From positions 5,294,001 through 5,358,000 of the forward strand of contig JAUIMM010000126.1 in assembly GCA_031769625.1 (NCBI GenBank): 64,000 nt of DNA, written 5' to 3'. A model generated the notes under the pieces. That model searched no databases. It had not been told where the DNA came from and was given only the letters and a program-made list of their open reading frames with translations. The stretch comes from Taudactylus pleione. Taxonomy: Eukaryota; Chordata; Amphibia; Anura; Myobatrachidae. The translations under genes were made by a program, and so were the position numbers. Positions within the stretch are counted from its first letter, which is position 1, and each line of letters begins with the position of its first letter. Below are positions 33,237 to 44,879 of this stretch, piece by piece.

Positions 33237-34130
33237 GGCTAGATAATGGATGGGTTGACGTGCGCTCCTGGATAATTATGTAAGGGGGAGGAGGAGGGGA
33301 TGGGGAAGGAAGTGGTAGGGGGGGTCGGTTGGTCAGTGTGCAATGTGGTGGTTGTTTTGTGGTGGGTGCAAAGAACACACAGAATGCTAGGGGAGTAAGT
33401 AAAGGTGATATATTTATTTGTGTTAATTGTGTTGACACAAGTTCATTCGTTTGTTTGGAGGCACAGTGCTCCTCAGGAATTCGTTATCTCTGGATAGTTC
33501 GTGGGGGTGTGCTGCCCGGTGGGGGTGATCTAGTGCAATCCACAGTATGGGGGGTGGGTGGACCCTTTGAGGAGGCTCCATTACATGCGGTCATTACTAC
33601 TACATGTTCCCCTGCTGGACCTATGGTCTACAGCCTTGGGAACTGGGATGCCCTAGTGGTGCTGGTTGGGGGTAGTCCCCAGTGGCGGCATCCTGCACTG
33701 TTGAGGAGAGGTGGCTGGTACCTACCGGTAGGTGGTTGACTCCTGTGGCAGGGAGCAGCTCTCTCAAAGTCCAGCTGGGTCCAGATATTCTGTTGGGCTG
33801 ACGCCCATGGGTGCAGGGCAGGATTGACCTGCCGGCTGTATGCATTCGCTCTTGTGTAGGTGTGACGCAGTGATGCATGACATGACGGTAGCTGCAGCAT
33901 GATGTGTGCCGGCTATGTGTGTTGAACTCAACCCAGCAGGAGTGTTGGGGAGTTGCATGCACTGATGCTGGCATAGCTGCATGTGTTGCATGCTGGCGGG
34001 GTGCAGCCATGGTTTAGAGGTGCTGGTGCCCATTTGAGTGTGCCACTACCGCTGCTCGAGGGGGTGCGGGACCCCGACGTTGTTCTGGGTGCCGCTGGTG
34101 AGGTGCGAGTGGGCGGGTGGTGCAGTGTGC
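33237..34130 (-). repeat. PLE family 2 terminal repeat (partial), minus arm
   Basis: Inverse of ~35370-36270, with about 85-90% identity by eye. It ends at the head-to-head junction near 34135. Confidence 0.8.
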
Positions 34131-34135
34131 AAAGT

Positions 34136-36280
34136 GCAACATTCACCAACATTATCACCCGCCATCACCCACCACACCACCAGGCACAACACCACCAACC
34201 ACACCACCAACCCACATTCAGCACATCCCGCGACAAACCACCACCACTAACACAATACCGCTGAGGCACCACACAACCCATGTCAACACCACCCCACACA
34301 ATAAGACACCTTTGTCCAATCCCAGACACTACACCAACGATCCCCAGCACCCCAGACCAGCCACCACACAGACCATTTAACCAACACAACTTAGCACACC
34401 CCCTAAACCCACAACCAGACACAACCCCAGACACCTTCTGAACCCCAACGGCAATTACACACCACCGTCACAGACACAATACAACTAGATCCACACAACA
34501 GACTAAACAGACACGCCCACACTCCATCACAGACGACGAAAACTACCCAGCAGCACATTTCAAATACACACAGAGACACTGATAATGCAAACAAATGAAC
34601 AGCCAGCAGCATGGGCAAACTTGTTACCATGTCTCCATACACAGGTGCTACACACCGACACATCCGCTAGCTACCCACCTGACCAGCATGAACACACATC
34701 TGCCACACACGCCATACATGTAAACAGCCCCCACAATGGACCCCATGCCCACATACATCATACCTTACACCATGCCATCTGTCCTAGCAACATTGCCGCC
34801 CCCGATCACTCTGCCCACCTGCTACATTCCTATCACTAGAGCCACCCAAGTCAGGGCAACATTACAATCCCCACAGACCTGTCATAACCCACAGCCCAGC
34901 AACAAAACACACCACCACCTTCCCTTACAGTGACACACACCATGACATACTAATCAATGGTATCGCTCAGATACACCCCCACACACGGACACACCATCCA
35001 TGGTCCCTAGCAGCCCCTCACACACACACATATCCATACTTCCTGATCCGATAGCTGTCACCCACACCCACACCAATATTTGTAACCGTGGCCCTCAAGC
35101 TGCCCTGCAGATGCCAACACCTGATTGGACATCTGCCACCCATGCCCACACGAATCTATGCAGCTGAATCCAACACTCCCACATGCCTCTGATTGGCCCA
35201 GAGATGATAGCTGACCAATCAACAGCCCAGGACTCCGCTGTTAAATAGCCAGCCCCCACAACAGCTCAGTATCCTTGAGAATGGCCAATGGGCCGCAACG
35301 CATCGGAGACTTCCACACCTGCACCAACCAAGAACTAACTTTTGGACTTTTGAACTTCACACACCGCACCACACACCCGCTCGCACCTCACCAGTGGCAC
35401 CCAGAACAACGTCTGGGTCCTGCACATCCACAAGCAGTGGTAGCGGCACACTCAAATAGATAACGGCACCTCTCAACCACGGCTCCACCCCTGCCAATAT
35501 GCAACACATGCAGCCGTGCCAGCATCAGCGCGTGCAACTCCCCAACACTCCTGCTGGGTTGAGTTCGACACACACAGCCGGCACACATCACGCCGCAGCT
35601 ACCATCATGCCACGCGTCGCTGCCTCGCACCTACACAAGTGCGAACACATACAGCCAGCGGGTCAAACCTGCCCTGCACCCACGGGCATGTGGACGGCCC
35701 ATGTCAGCCCAAAAGAATATTTGGCCCCAACTGGACTTTGAGAGAGCCACTCCCTGCCACAGACGTGGAGCACCTACTGGTAGGTACCAACCACCTCTCC
35801 TCAACAGTGCGGGATGCCGCCACTGGGGACTATTCCCAACCAGCACCACTAGGGCATCCCAGTTCCCAAGACTGTAAACCATTGGTCCAGTAGGGGAACA
35901 TGCAGTAGTAGGGACTGCATGTAAAGGAGCCTCTTCAAAGGGTCCATCCACCACCCATACTGTGGACTGGACCAGATCACCCCCACCGTGCATCATGCCC
36001 CCACGAACTATCCAGAGACAACGAATTCCTGAGGAGCACTGTGCTCCAACAAAGGAAGGAACTTGTGTCAACACAATTAACACAAATAAATATATCACCT
36101 TTACACACTCACCCAGCATTCTGTGTGTTCTTCGCACCCCACCACAAAACACTCACCACATTACACACTGACCACCCAACCCCCCCTATCACTTCCCTCC
36201 CCCCATCCCCTCCTCCCCCCTCCCCTACATAATTACCCAGGAGCGCACATCTACCCATCCATTATCTAACTTTATTAATA
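34136..36280 (+). repeat. PLE family 2 3' region plus terminal repeat, inverted arm
   Basis: Starts with AACATTCACCAACATTATCACCC, the complement of ~29440 downward, and ends near CATCCATTATCTA. It holds a TTAAATAGCC box (35240-35249) and the hammerhead-like motif at 35272. Frames inside are Pro/His/Thr-rich and come from the A/C-rich composition. Confidence 0.75.
35272..35307 (+). ncRNA. Hammerhead-like motif of PLE family 2
   Basis: Stem I TCC/GGA (35272-35274 and 35305-35307), core TTGAGAA (35275-35281), stem II GGCC/GGCC (35283-35286 and 35291-35294), then GCAAC in place of GAAAC. Relative to CUGANGA, positions 3 and 8 are U and A instead of C and G. The GAAAC change suggests decay. Confidence 0.45.
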
Positions 36281-36289
36281 AACAGAAAT

Positions 36290-36655
36290 ACTTAAATAAG
36301 TTATTGCTTAAATGTCTTCGTTCCGTGACCTGCTGCTGCATCCGAGGACACGGCATCAGATCAACTGCATGACCATCGGACATCTAAGCATTCCCGTCAG
36401 GTTACTCAGGATGTCTGGTTAAATCATGCAGCCGGGCCAGTGAAGCTGTGTCCAAAGATGCACCCACTGGTTTCAGCACACCCAGAAAGTGGGCTGACAC
36501 GCCCCCATTTTCTGTAATACTTCCTGTCACTGCCCGTTGCCACTCCCAAACATCAGCAGCATGTCAATCATGCGCAGATTTACATACATAGGAGATGTGT
36601 GTAAACATCGGGTCTCCATATTTCTTTGAATTAGGCCCATTGTTTGGAAACTTTC
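36290..36655. mobile_element. Partial MITE with GAATTAGGCCC end
   Basis: The right end TTTGAATTAGGCCC (to ~36638) looks like the GGGCCTAATTCA-type terminus of the MITE families here. The matching left end was not found and may have been lost to the PLE at its left. Confidence 0.35.
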
Positions 36656-36669
36656 GATTATGTAAAATA

Positions 36670-38026
36670 GTAAATATGAGTATAAATTTTTTTTGTGTGG
36701 ATAAGTATGTTGGCGCTTCTGGGGATAAGAGAAAGTCTCTTGCTGCCTAGAACTGCAAGGGTCCTTTCACCTAGGACCAATCAAGTATTATATAAAAGAG
36801 GTATGTAGTTCACTGGCGCTTTCCCTCTAATTAAAATTCAACAGTGGCCAAAGGAATGAAATAAAAATGGCTTTAATCAACAACATAAATTATCCCAATA
36901 GGGTAAAAAATAAATACATCAGTAGCAGGCAATGATGTGGTAAAACTTCACTAAAAACAACTTCAATAAATATATGATGTAATTAGTGATCCAATAGCTG
37001 CTTGATAAAGTGTCCATGCTTAAGAATATAGTATAAGATCACTTAAAACATAAAGTGTCTATGCATACAAAAGAACAAACAAAAGGTTGGATTCCTACCA
37101 TAAGGTAAAGTATGGGGCCCCTTGGCCTTCCGGACCTAGGAACTCCGGATGGCTAAAACAAGGGGAAGGATGTAATGGGCCCCAAAGCTTGTATCAAATG
37201 GTCTCCAACCTGCAGTCACTCAGCCAACGCGTTTCGACCGTCTCCTGGGTCATTGTCCAGGCTGGACATAAAGTGACTGATCAGGGTTTATATACTGTTG
37301 GAATAACTTACTTCCTGTTTGGGAATGCTTCAAAACAGGAAGTGATGTAGGAGCCTCAAAAGTTATCAATATCGCGAAATAAATAAACATTTGTACAATT
37401 TCATATGTGGATTCACCTAATAGGGTGGAGCTATATAATTTATAAAACATAACTGGTATAAAAGGGGAAGAAAAGAGAGTATCTAATACAGTAATTTTCC
37501 GGGAGTGATGTCACTTCCGGGTTCCCTTCATGCATGCGGACAAGCTAGTTATACTACATGGTTCCCTTTGAAGTTGCCTCGTGGAGGTCAGACTTCCTGG
37601 TTCCGTCTAAAAACAAGGACGCCAATCAATGAGGCTTCCTTACACATTGCGTGGCTTACTGAACTTCCGGTGTTCGCCGGAAGTGATGTAGCGCAAAGTC
37701 ACGTGTTGTCCTTAATGTTGAGTAGCAGACATTTTGTTTAAGGGCACATATTTTCATCACAGAGGGAACGATTCCTTATTTTACTTATATGCCAGACTTG
37801 CGTTGTCCTTCTCTTTACATAATTCATTCTCGTCATTAGTATCCATTTTCACATAAAATAAAAAATAATATGAATAAGAGTATTATTAGAAGGTATTCAT
37901 TGGTAAATGAACAGTTTATAAAAAGCAATCAAAAGCAAATATTAATGAATGGTGGGGCTTAAATGAGGCTAATAGAATAAATATAATTGAAAATTAAGAA
38001 AAAAGTGGAATTTAATGAAAATGTAT
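36670..38026 (-). repeat. PLE1 terminal repeat (pLTR), left end
   Basis: Direct-repeat equivalent (on the minus strand) of 41340-42729 and inverse of 43560-44879 and 48190-49426. It contains a hammerhead-like motif on the minus strand at 37221-37264. Confidence 0.85.
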
Positions 38027-38761
38027 TTACAAAAACCACTTAAGTTCAAAGTCTGCGTTTAGACCTCCAGGAACAAGGGTTTTCAGATTAAAAATCCAAC
38101 GCATTTCAGCCCTTGCTGAACGATCTTCAATATTTTTCTGTCTCCAATTTGGTCTGATATTTTCAATCCCAATGAAGTACTTTAATCCTACACAAGAGCA
38201 GTTGTGTGATCTTTTAAAATGTTCCGGTATTGAGTGTGGAACTGCTCCCTTTTTAATGTTCCTCACATGTTCTCCTATACGTGTTTTTAGAGGTCTGGTG
38301 GTCCTCCCCACATACATAAGGCCGCATGTACACTCCAAAAGATATATGACGTTATTAGTATTACATGTAATGAATTGATTGATTTTATAAACTTTCCCAT
38401 TCACAGAAAATTCTTCAGTTTTTGTTCCTTTTCCCTTAATAGTGCGACAAGCGACGCAAAGTCCACATCTATGAAAACCTTTAGTTCTTATGTGGGATCT
38501 TTGTATTTCATCTGATGAGCTTTTTACTAACTTGTTCTTTAAATTGGGTGCCTTCCGGTAAATAAAAGATGGGTTTGGTGGAATGATTTCTTTTAGTATC
38601 GGATCACTCAACAAAATTTTCCAATACTTCCTTATGGTCCTCTCTGTATCTCTGTACTCACTGTTATATTGTGTGAAGAATGCCCATTCTGCTTTGTTGT
38701 TCTTCTTTTGATTTCTTAATCTTGGTACTAGGAACTTTTTTCTTTCAGTTTGAAGGGCCAT
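38027..38761 (-). pseudogene. PLE1 copy A: GIY-YIG part of RT protein
   Basis: A 244-residue frame: IYRKAPNLKNKLVKSSSDEI, the Cys linker CGLCVAC, ITCNTNNVIYLLECTCGLMY then VGRTTRPLKTRIGEH (GIY-YIG nuclease with YVG, Arg and EH present). It is separated from the RT frame (38745-39539) by a one-base difference in an A/T run at ~38770: copy A has eight A where copy C has seven. In copy C the same region is fused in frame to the RT. Confidence 0.9.
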
Positions 38762-39640
38762 TTCCTCTGCTTTTTTTTAAAAAAGTGGGTTCATAGCCAC
38801 TTTGTAAAAACTGGTCTTCCATAGTTTTAATTTGTTGTTTCAAGACTTCTTCCTCCGTACAATTACGTCTAAGACGTATATATTGGCTCCTTGGGATTCC
38901 ATCAAGCCATTTTTTGTGGTGTTCACTAGTGGTTGGGATATATGTAATGGAATCCGTGGGTTTTTTGTATCCTCTAGTGTGAATTTTGTCCTCTTTAATA
39001 TAGATTTCAAAGTCCAAAAAATGTAAGAGGGTTTTACTAGAAGTGAAAGTTAAAATTATATTATTTTCATTCACATTGAGGTTCTCCATAAAACATTTCA
39101 GGTCTTCTTCAGTTCCCTTCCAAATAAAAATAATGTCATCAATGTAACGGAACCAGCGGACCAAGTTCGCCCCATTCATAGCTTCTTGTATTTTATTATT
39201 CTCCCAGTGAGCCATAAAAAGGTTGGCGTAACTAGGTGCGAACTTGGTCCCCATTGCTGTCCGTTGTTTTTGCAAATAAAAATCGCCTTTGAAGAAGAAA
39301 TAGTTATTTTTTAAAATAAAGTCTATACTTTCTATAATAAAATTCCTAAAATCATCCGTCATATCTGTTTTTGATAAAAAATATAAAATGGCTTCTTTGC
39401 CTTGCTCATGATTAATAACAGTATAGAGGGACGTTACATCTGCTGTTACTAAGGTCATATTGCTTTCCCACTTAATATCCTCCAATTTGTTTAAAATATC
39501 CATAGTGTCTTTTAGATATGAGTCGTTATTTTTGACCAAGGGTTGGAGATAGTAATCTATAAAGGATGAAAGGTTGAATGTTAAACCATCAACCCCGGAT
39601 ATTATGGGTCTTCCGGGGGGGGGTTTCTAGGTTTTTGTGC
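38745..39640 (-). pseudogene. PLE1 copy A: reverse transcriptase, catalytic part
   Basis: The open frame starting at Met 39539 (264 codons) extends upstream without that Met to about 39640. It has ADVTSLYT (first catalytic Asp), MGTKFAPSYANLF, RYIDDIIFIW (YIDD) and LLHFLDFEIY. The Gly before TAMG is Arg in this copy. The upstream boundary is a run of nine G (39616-39624, plus strand) that shifts frame relative to copy C. Confidence 0.9.
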
Positions 39641-40470
39641 ACCTTTGGAAGGATATAGATCACTGGGGTTGAAGGATTTTTTTTCTTTAAATAGTTAACA
39701 ATATCTTCACTTATAGTTCCCTTTTCCTTATATTTGTGTAACATTGCTTCCATCTCTTTCTTTATTTTATTAGTTGGATCGCTCCTTAGTTTCTGATATG
39801 TCTGGTTGTCTTGGAGTTGTCTGGTGATTTCCTCTTCATATTTGTTTCTATCCATAATGACAACGCCTCCACCTTTATCTGCAGGTTTCAGAATCACATT
39901 TTTATCTTCCTTTAGCGTTTTAATGGCTTTTCTTTCTCCCTGAGTAAGATTATTCTTAGTTTTCTTCTTTCTCTTTTTTGATTTCTTCTCTAGATCTTCC
40001 TGTACCAGTTGTGAGAAGGTTTGGATAAAATTACCTTTCATATGTGCCGGAAAAAAATGAGATTTATTTCTAAATCTTGGTGTATCAGCCTCCATGGATG
40101 TGGTTGCTGTTTCATCATCATTTTCTGTAGTGGTTATTCCCAGATCTCTTTCCTTCTTATAAAAAAACTTTTTCAGGGTGAGCTTTCTAATAAACTTCTG
40201 TAAGTCTATGAAGATATCAAAAGGTTTTATATGGTGTGTAGGAGCAAATTTAAGACCTTTCTTTAGAAGTCCCTTTTCACTTTCATCAAGGATTTTAGAG
40301 CTTAAATTGAACAGCCTTGTTCCTTTTTCAATATTTGGGTTGATATTAGAGGATGCCGGGGTAATGGAGTCGGATGTCTTTTTTAATTTCAGTCTCTCTT
40401 TTCTTTTAACTTTATAGTTTTTACCCCCTCTTTTGCCCCTCTTCTTTATTTTCTTCTTCGATATATTATG
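39589..40470 (-). pseudogene. PLE1 copy A: RT N-terminal part
   Basis: Open from just after the ORF1 UGA (40473-40471) to 39589, in the same frame as ORF1. The first Met is at 40095. It contains the PLE N-terminal block LFNLSSKILDESEKGLLKKG upstream of that Met, then VILKPADKGGGVVIMDRNKY and VIYILPKVHK. It ends by frameshift at the G run. Confidence 0.85.
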
Positions 40471-41337
40471 TCAGGATCTTCTAAATGGTCGATTTAAATA
40501 TCTGGGAACGAAATCATCCTGTAAAGAGTCATATCTATTTCTTAGTGGAAGGGGTTTCTCCCATCTATAACTGTTCTTTCTTCTATTCGTCCATGTCCGT
40601 TTTGGTCGTTGCCATTCTGAGGGTCCTGGATTTTCCCTTTCTATGTGGACATGTCTCCTTTCTTGTCTATACCTCTCATTTGGTTCCTGTAAATCTCTGT
40701 ATCTTCTCTTTTCCAATTGATAAGTCCTATCCTCTTTTATGTCCCTGAAACTTCGATTCCTTTGGAGTCTTGGAGTTTCCTCTTTCAGGATAATAGCATC
40801 CTTATTTTTCTTTTTTTTCCTTTTTACTTCCTTTATGGGATTTAATAAATTTTGGTCCCTTAGAAGTTTCTTTTGCTTCTTTTGAATGAGTTTTTTCGTA
40901 TTTTTCTGAATATTATTCTCTATTCTTTCTTCTAGAATTATAAATTCCTCATCATTTTGAAATGGTTTTACCAAGGTTTGTAGGACTTCAATTTCCTCAT
41001 TTATGCTTCTCAATTTATCTCTTCTTTCTTTGAGGATAAGTTCCATAAGTGAGAATGAGCAAGTGCGTAATATATTATTCCATTCTTCACAGAAACATGT
41101 ATTTGTACCTCCAAATGAGGGTAATTTATTGATTTTAAGTCCTTTAGGAATTAGTTGTTCCGCCTGGTACTTTTCAAGTGTGGCAACTTCCCACCAGATA
41201 TTATTCTCCTTTACAAGCCAGGTTTCTAATCTCTTCATGGCTGTTTCCAAATTCTCATCCCTAAGCTCCATGTTTGTGATACATTCGTCAAAGGCATCTT
41301 TTACAAGTATTCTTCTACTTTCTAAGTGGGTAAACAT
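40471..41337 (-). CDS. PLE1 copy A ORF1
   Basis: 288 residues, intact. Residues ~45-85 carry NIWWEVATLEKYQAEQLIPK and the following GLKINKLPSF; WNNILRTCSFSLMELI (~86-102) follows; ~103-165 is a Lys/Glu-rich segment with heptad-like leucines (possible coiled coil); ~150-288 is very basic with many Arg-Tyr and Arg-Asn repeats, suggesting nucleic-acid binding. It ends in TGA and the same frame stays open into the RT. It matches copy C ORF1 with few changes. No enzymatic motif; role unknown. Confidence 0.75.
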   Translation of the reverse strand: MFTHLESRRILVKDAFDECITNMELRDENLETAMKRLETWLVKENNIWWEVATLEKYQAEQLIPKGLKINKLPSFGGTNTCFCEEWNNILRTCSFSLMELILKERRDKLRSINEEIEVLQTLVKPFQNDEEFIILEERIENNIQKNTKKLIQKKQKKLLRDQNLLNPIKEVKRKKKKNKDAIILKEETPRLQRNRSFRDIKEDRTYQLEKRRYRDLQEPNERYRQERRHVHIERENPGPSEWQRPKRTWTNRRKNSYRWEKPLPLRNRYDSLQDDFVPRYLNRPFRRS

Positions 41338-41339
41338 AT

Positions 41340-42729
41340 TGATGCAGCCTTTCCTTATCCTTGGTGAAAATAGTAAGTATGATTATAAATTTTTTTTGTG
41401 TGGATAAGTATGTTGGCGCTTCTGGGGATAAGAGAAAGTCTCTTGCTGCCTAGAACTGCAAGGGTCCTTTCACCTAGGACCAATCAAGTATTATATGAAA
41501 GAGGTATGTAGTTCACTGGCGCTTTCCCTCTAATTAAAATTCAACAGTGGCCAAAGGAATGAAATAAAAATGGCTTTAATCAACAACATAAATTATCCCA
41601 ATAGGGTAAAAAATAAATACATCAGTAGCAGGCAATGATGTGGTAAAACTTCACTAAAAACAACTTCAATAAATATATGATGTAATTAGTGATACAATAG
41701 CTGCTTGATAAAGTGTCCATGCATTAGAATATAGTATAAGATCACTTAAAACATAAAGTGTCTATGCATACAAAAGAACAAACAAAAGGTTGGATTCCTA
41801 CCATAAGGTAAAGTATGGGGCCCCTTGGCCTTCCGGACCTAGGAACTCCGGAGGGCTAAAACAAGGGGAAGGATGTAATGGGCCCCAAAGCTTGTATCAA
41901 ATAGTCTCCAACCTGCAGTCACTCAGCCAACGCGTTTCGACCGTCTCCTGGGTCTTTGTCAAGGCTGGACATAAAGTGACTGATCATGGTTTATATACTG
42001 TTGGAATAACTTACTTCCTGTTTGGGAATGCCTCAAAACAGGAAGTGATGTAGGAGCCTCAAAAGTTATCAATATCGCGAAATAAATAAACATTTGTACA
42101 ATTTCATATGTGGATTCACCTAATAGGGCGGAGCTATATAATTTATAAAACATAACTAGTATAAAAGGGGAAGAAAAGAGAGTATCTAATACAGTAATTT
42201 TCTGGGAGTGATGTCACTTCCGGATTCCCTTCATGCACGCGGACAAACTAGTTATACTACATGGTTCCCTTTGAAGTTGCCTCGTGGAGGTCAGACTTCC
42301 TGGTTCCGTTTAAAAACAAGGACACCAATCAATGAGGCTTCCTTACACGTTGCGCGGCTTACTGAACTTACGGTGTTTGCCGGAAGTGATGTAGCGCAAA
42401 GTCACGTGTTGTCCTTAGTGTTGAGTAGCAGACATTTTGTTTAAGGGCACATATTTTCATCACAGCGGGAACGATTCCTTATTTTACTTATATGCCAGAC
42501 TTGCGTTGTCCTTCTCTTTACATAATTCATTCTCGTCATTAGTATCCATTTTAAGATAAAATAAAAAATAATATGAATAAGAGTATTATTAGAAGGTATT
42601 CATTGGTAAATGAACAGTTCATAAAAAACAATCAAAAGCAAATATTAATGAATGGTGGGGCTTAAATGAGGCTAATAGAATAAATATAATTGAAAATTAA
42701 GAAAAAAGTGGAATTTAATGAAAATGTAT
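41340..42729 (-). repeat. PLE1 terminal repeat between copies B and A
   Basis: Lies between the 3' end of truncated copy B and ORF1 of copy A, the tandem arrangement described for Penelope pseudo-LTRs. The hammerhead-like motif is at 41924-41967 (minus strand). Confidence 0.85.
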
Positions 42730-43559
42730 TTACAAAAACCACTTAAGTTCAAAGTCTGCGTTTAGACCTCCAGGAACAAGGGTTTTCAGATTAAAAATCC
42801 AACGCATTTCAGCCCTTGCTAAATGATCTTCAATATTTTTCTGTCTCCAATTTGGTCTGATATTTTTAATCCCTATGAAGTACTTTAATCCTACACAAGA
42901 GCAGTTGTGTGATCTTTTAAAATGTTCCGGTATTGAGTGTGGAACTGTTCCCTTTTTAATGTTCCTCACATGTTCTCCTATACGTGTTTTTAGAGGTCTG
43001 GTGGTCCTCCCCACATACATAAGGCCGCATGTACACTCCAAAAGATATATGACGTTATTAGTATTACATGTAATGAATTGATTGATTTTATAAACTTTGC
43101 CATTCACAGAAAATTCTTCAGTTTTTGTTCCTTTTCCCTTAACAGTGCGACAAGCGACGCAAAGTCCATATCTATGAAAACCTTTAGTTCTTATGTGGGA
43201 TCTTTGTATTTCATCTGATGAGCTTTTTACTAACTTGTTCTTTAAATTGGGTGCCTTCCGGTAAATAAAAGATGGGTTTGGTGGAATGATTTCTTTTTGT
43301 ATCGGATCACTCAACAAAATTTTCCAATACTTCCTTATAGTCCTCTCTGTATCTCTGTACTCACTGTTATATTGTGTGAAGAATGCCCATTCTGCTTTGT
43401 TGTTCTTCTTTTGATTTCTTAATCTTGGTACTAGGAGCTTTTTTCTTTCAGTTTGAAGGGCCATTTCCTCTGCTTTTTTTTAAAAAAGTGGGTTCATAGC
43501 CACTTTGTAAAAACTGGTCTTCCATAGTTTTAATTTGTTGTTTCAAGACTTCTTCCTCC
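42730..43559 (-). pseudogene. PLE1 copy B: 5'-truncated RT end plus GIY-YIG
   Basis: The GIY-YIG frame 42730-43464 (244 residues) is nearly identical to copy A, with CGLCVAC changed to YGLCVAC. The RT tail (43465-43559) ends abruptly at TCCTCC, where the plus-strand copy begins; the junction shares two or three C, a microhomology. Confidence 0.85.
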
Positions 43560-44879
43560 CACCATTCATTAATATTTGCTTTTGATTGTTTTTTATGAAC
43601 TGTTCATTAACCAATGAATACCTTCTAATAATACTCTTATTCATATTATTTTTTATTTTATGTGAAAATGGATACTAATGATGAGAATGAATTATGTAAA
43701 GAGAAGGACAACGCAAGTCTGGCATATAAGTAAAATAAGGAATCGTTCCCACTGTGATGAAAATATGTGCCCTTAAACAAAATGTCTGCTACTCAACACT
43801 AAGGAGAACACGTAACTTTGCGCTACATCACTTCCGGCGAACACCGGAAGTTCAGTAAGCCGCGCAACGTGTTAGGAAGCCTCATTGATTGGCGTCCTTG
43901 TTTTTAGACGGAACCAGGAAGTCTGACCTCCACGAGGCAACTTCAAAGGGAACCATGTAGTATAACTAGTTTGTCCGCGTGCATGAAGGGAACCCGGAAG
44001 TGACATCACTCCCGGAAAATTACTGTATTAGATACTCTCTTTTCTTCCCCTTTTATACTAGTTATGTTTTATAAATTATATAGCTCCGCCCTATTAGGTG
44101 AATCCACATATGAAATTGTACAAATGTTTATTTATTTCGCGATATTGATAACTTTTGAGGCTCCTACATCACTTCCTGTTTTGAGGCATTCCCAAACAGG
44201 AAGTAAGTTATTCCAACAGTATATAAACCCTGATCAGTCACTTTATGTCCAGCCTTGGCAAAGACCCAGGAGACGGTCGAAACGCATTGGCTGAGTGACT
44301 GCAGGTTGGAGACCATTTGATACAAGCTTTGGGGCCCATTACATCCTTCCCCTTGTTTTAGCCCTCCGGAGTTCCTAGGTCCGGAAGGCCAAGGGGCCCC
44401 ATACTTTACCTTATGGTAGGAATCCAACCTTTTGTTTGTTCTTTTGTATGCATAGACACTTTATGTTTTAAGTGATCTTATACTATATTCTAATGCATGG
44501 ACACTTTATCAAGCAGCTATTGTATCACTAATTACATCATATATTTATTGAAGTTGTTTTTAGTGAAGTTTTACCACATCATTGCCTGCTACTGATGTAT
44601 TTATTTTTTACCCTATTGGGATAATTTATGTTGTTGATTAAAGCCATTTTTATTTCATTCCTTTGGCCACTGTTGAATTTTAATTAGAGGGAAAGCGCCA
44701 GTGAACTACATACCTCTTTTATATAATACTTGATTGGTCCTAGGTGAAAGGACCCTTGCAGTTCTAGGCAGCAAGAGACTTTCTCTTATCCCCAGAAGCT
44801 CCAACATACTTATCCACACAAAAAAAATTTATACTCATATTTACTATTTTCACCAAGGATAAGGAAAGGCTGCATCAAT
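43560..44879 (+). repeat. PLE1 terminal repeat, 5' of copy C
   Basis: Begins ACCATTCATTAATATTTGC, the same point as within 48264 onward. It carries the hammerhead-like motif at 44250-44293 and leads directly into ORF1 at 44880. Confidence 0.85.

Larger units (their letters stand above)
28797..36280 (-). mobile_element. PLE family 2, degenerate, with inverted arm
   Basis: The minus-strand body runs from ~34135 down to 28797: part of the terminal repeat (33237-34130), ORF1 remnants, RT, GIY-YIG, 3' region (28797-29540). From ~34136 a plus-strand copy of the 3' region and terminal repeat runs to ~36280. So 28797-29445 is the inverse of 34140-34866, and 33237-34130 the inverse of ~35370-36270. 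The sense strand is strikingly A/C-rich. No clear target duplication was found. Confidence 0.8.

Noticed and set aside
33329..36232. Several 60-170-codon frames in PLE2 terminal repeats
   Set aside because: Pro/His/Thr- or Gly/Val-rich because of the A/C skew; mirrored in both inverted arms, with no domain.
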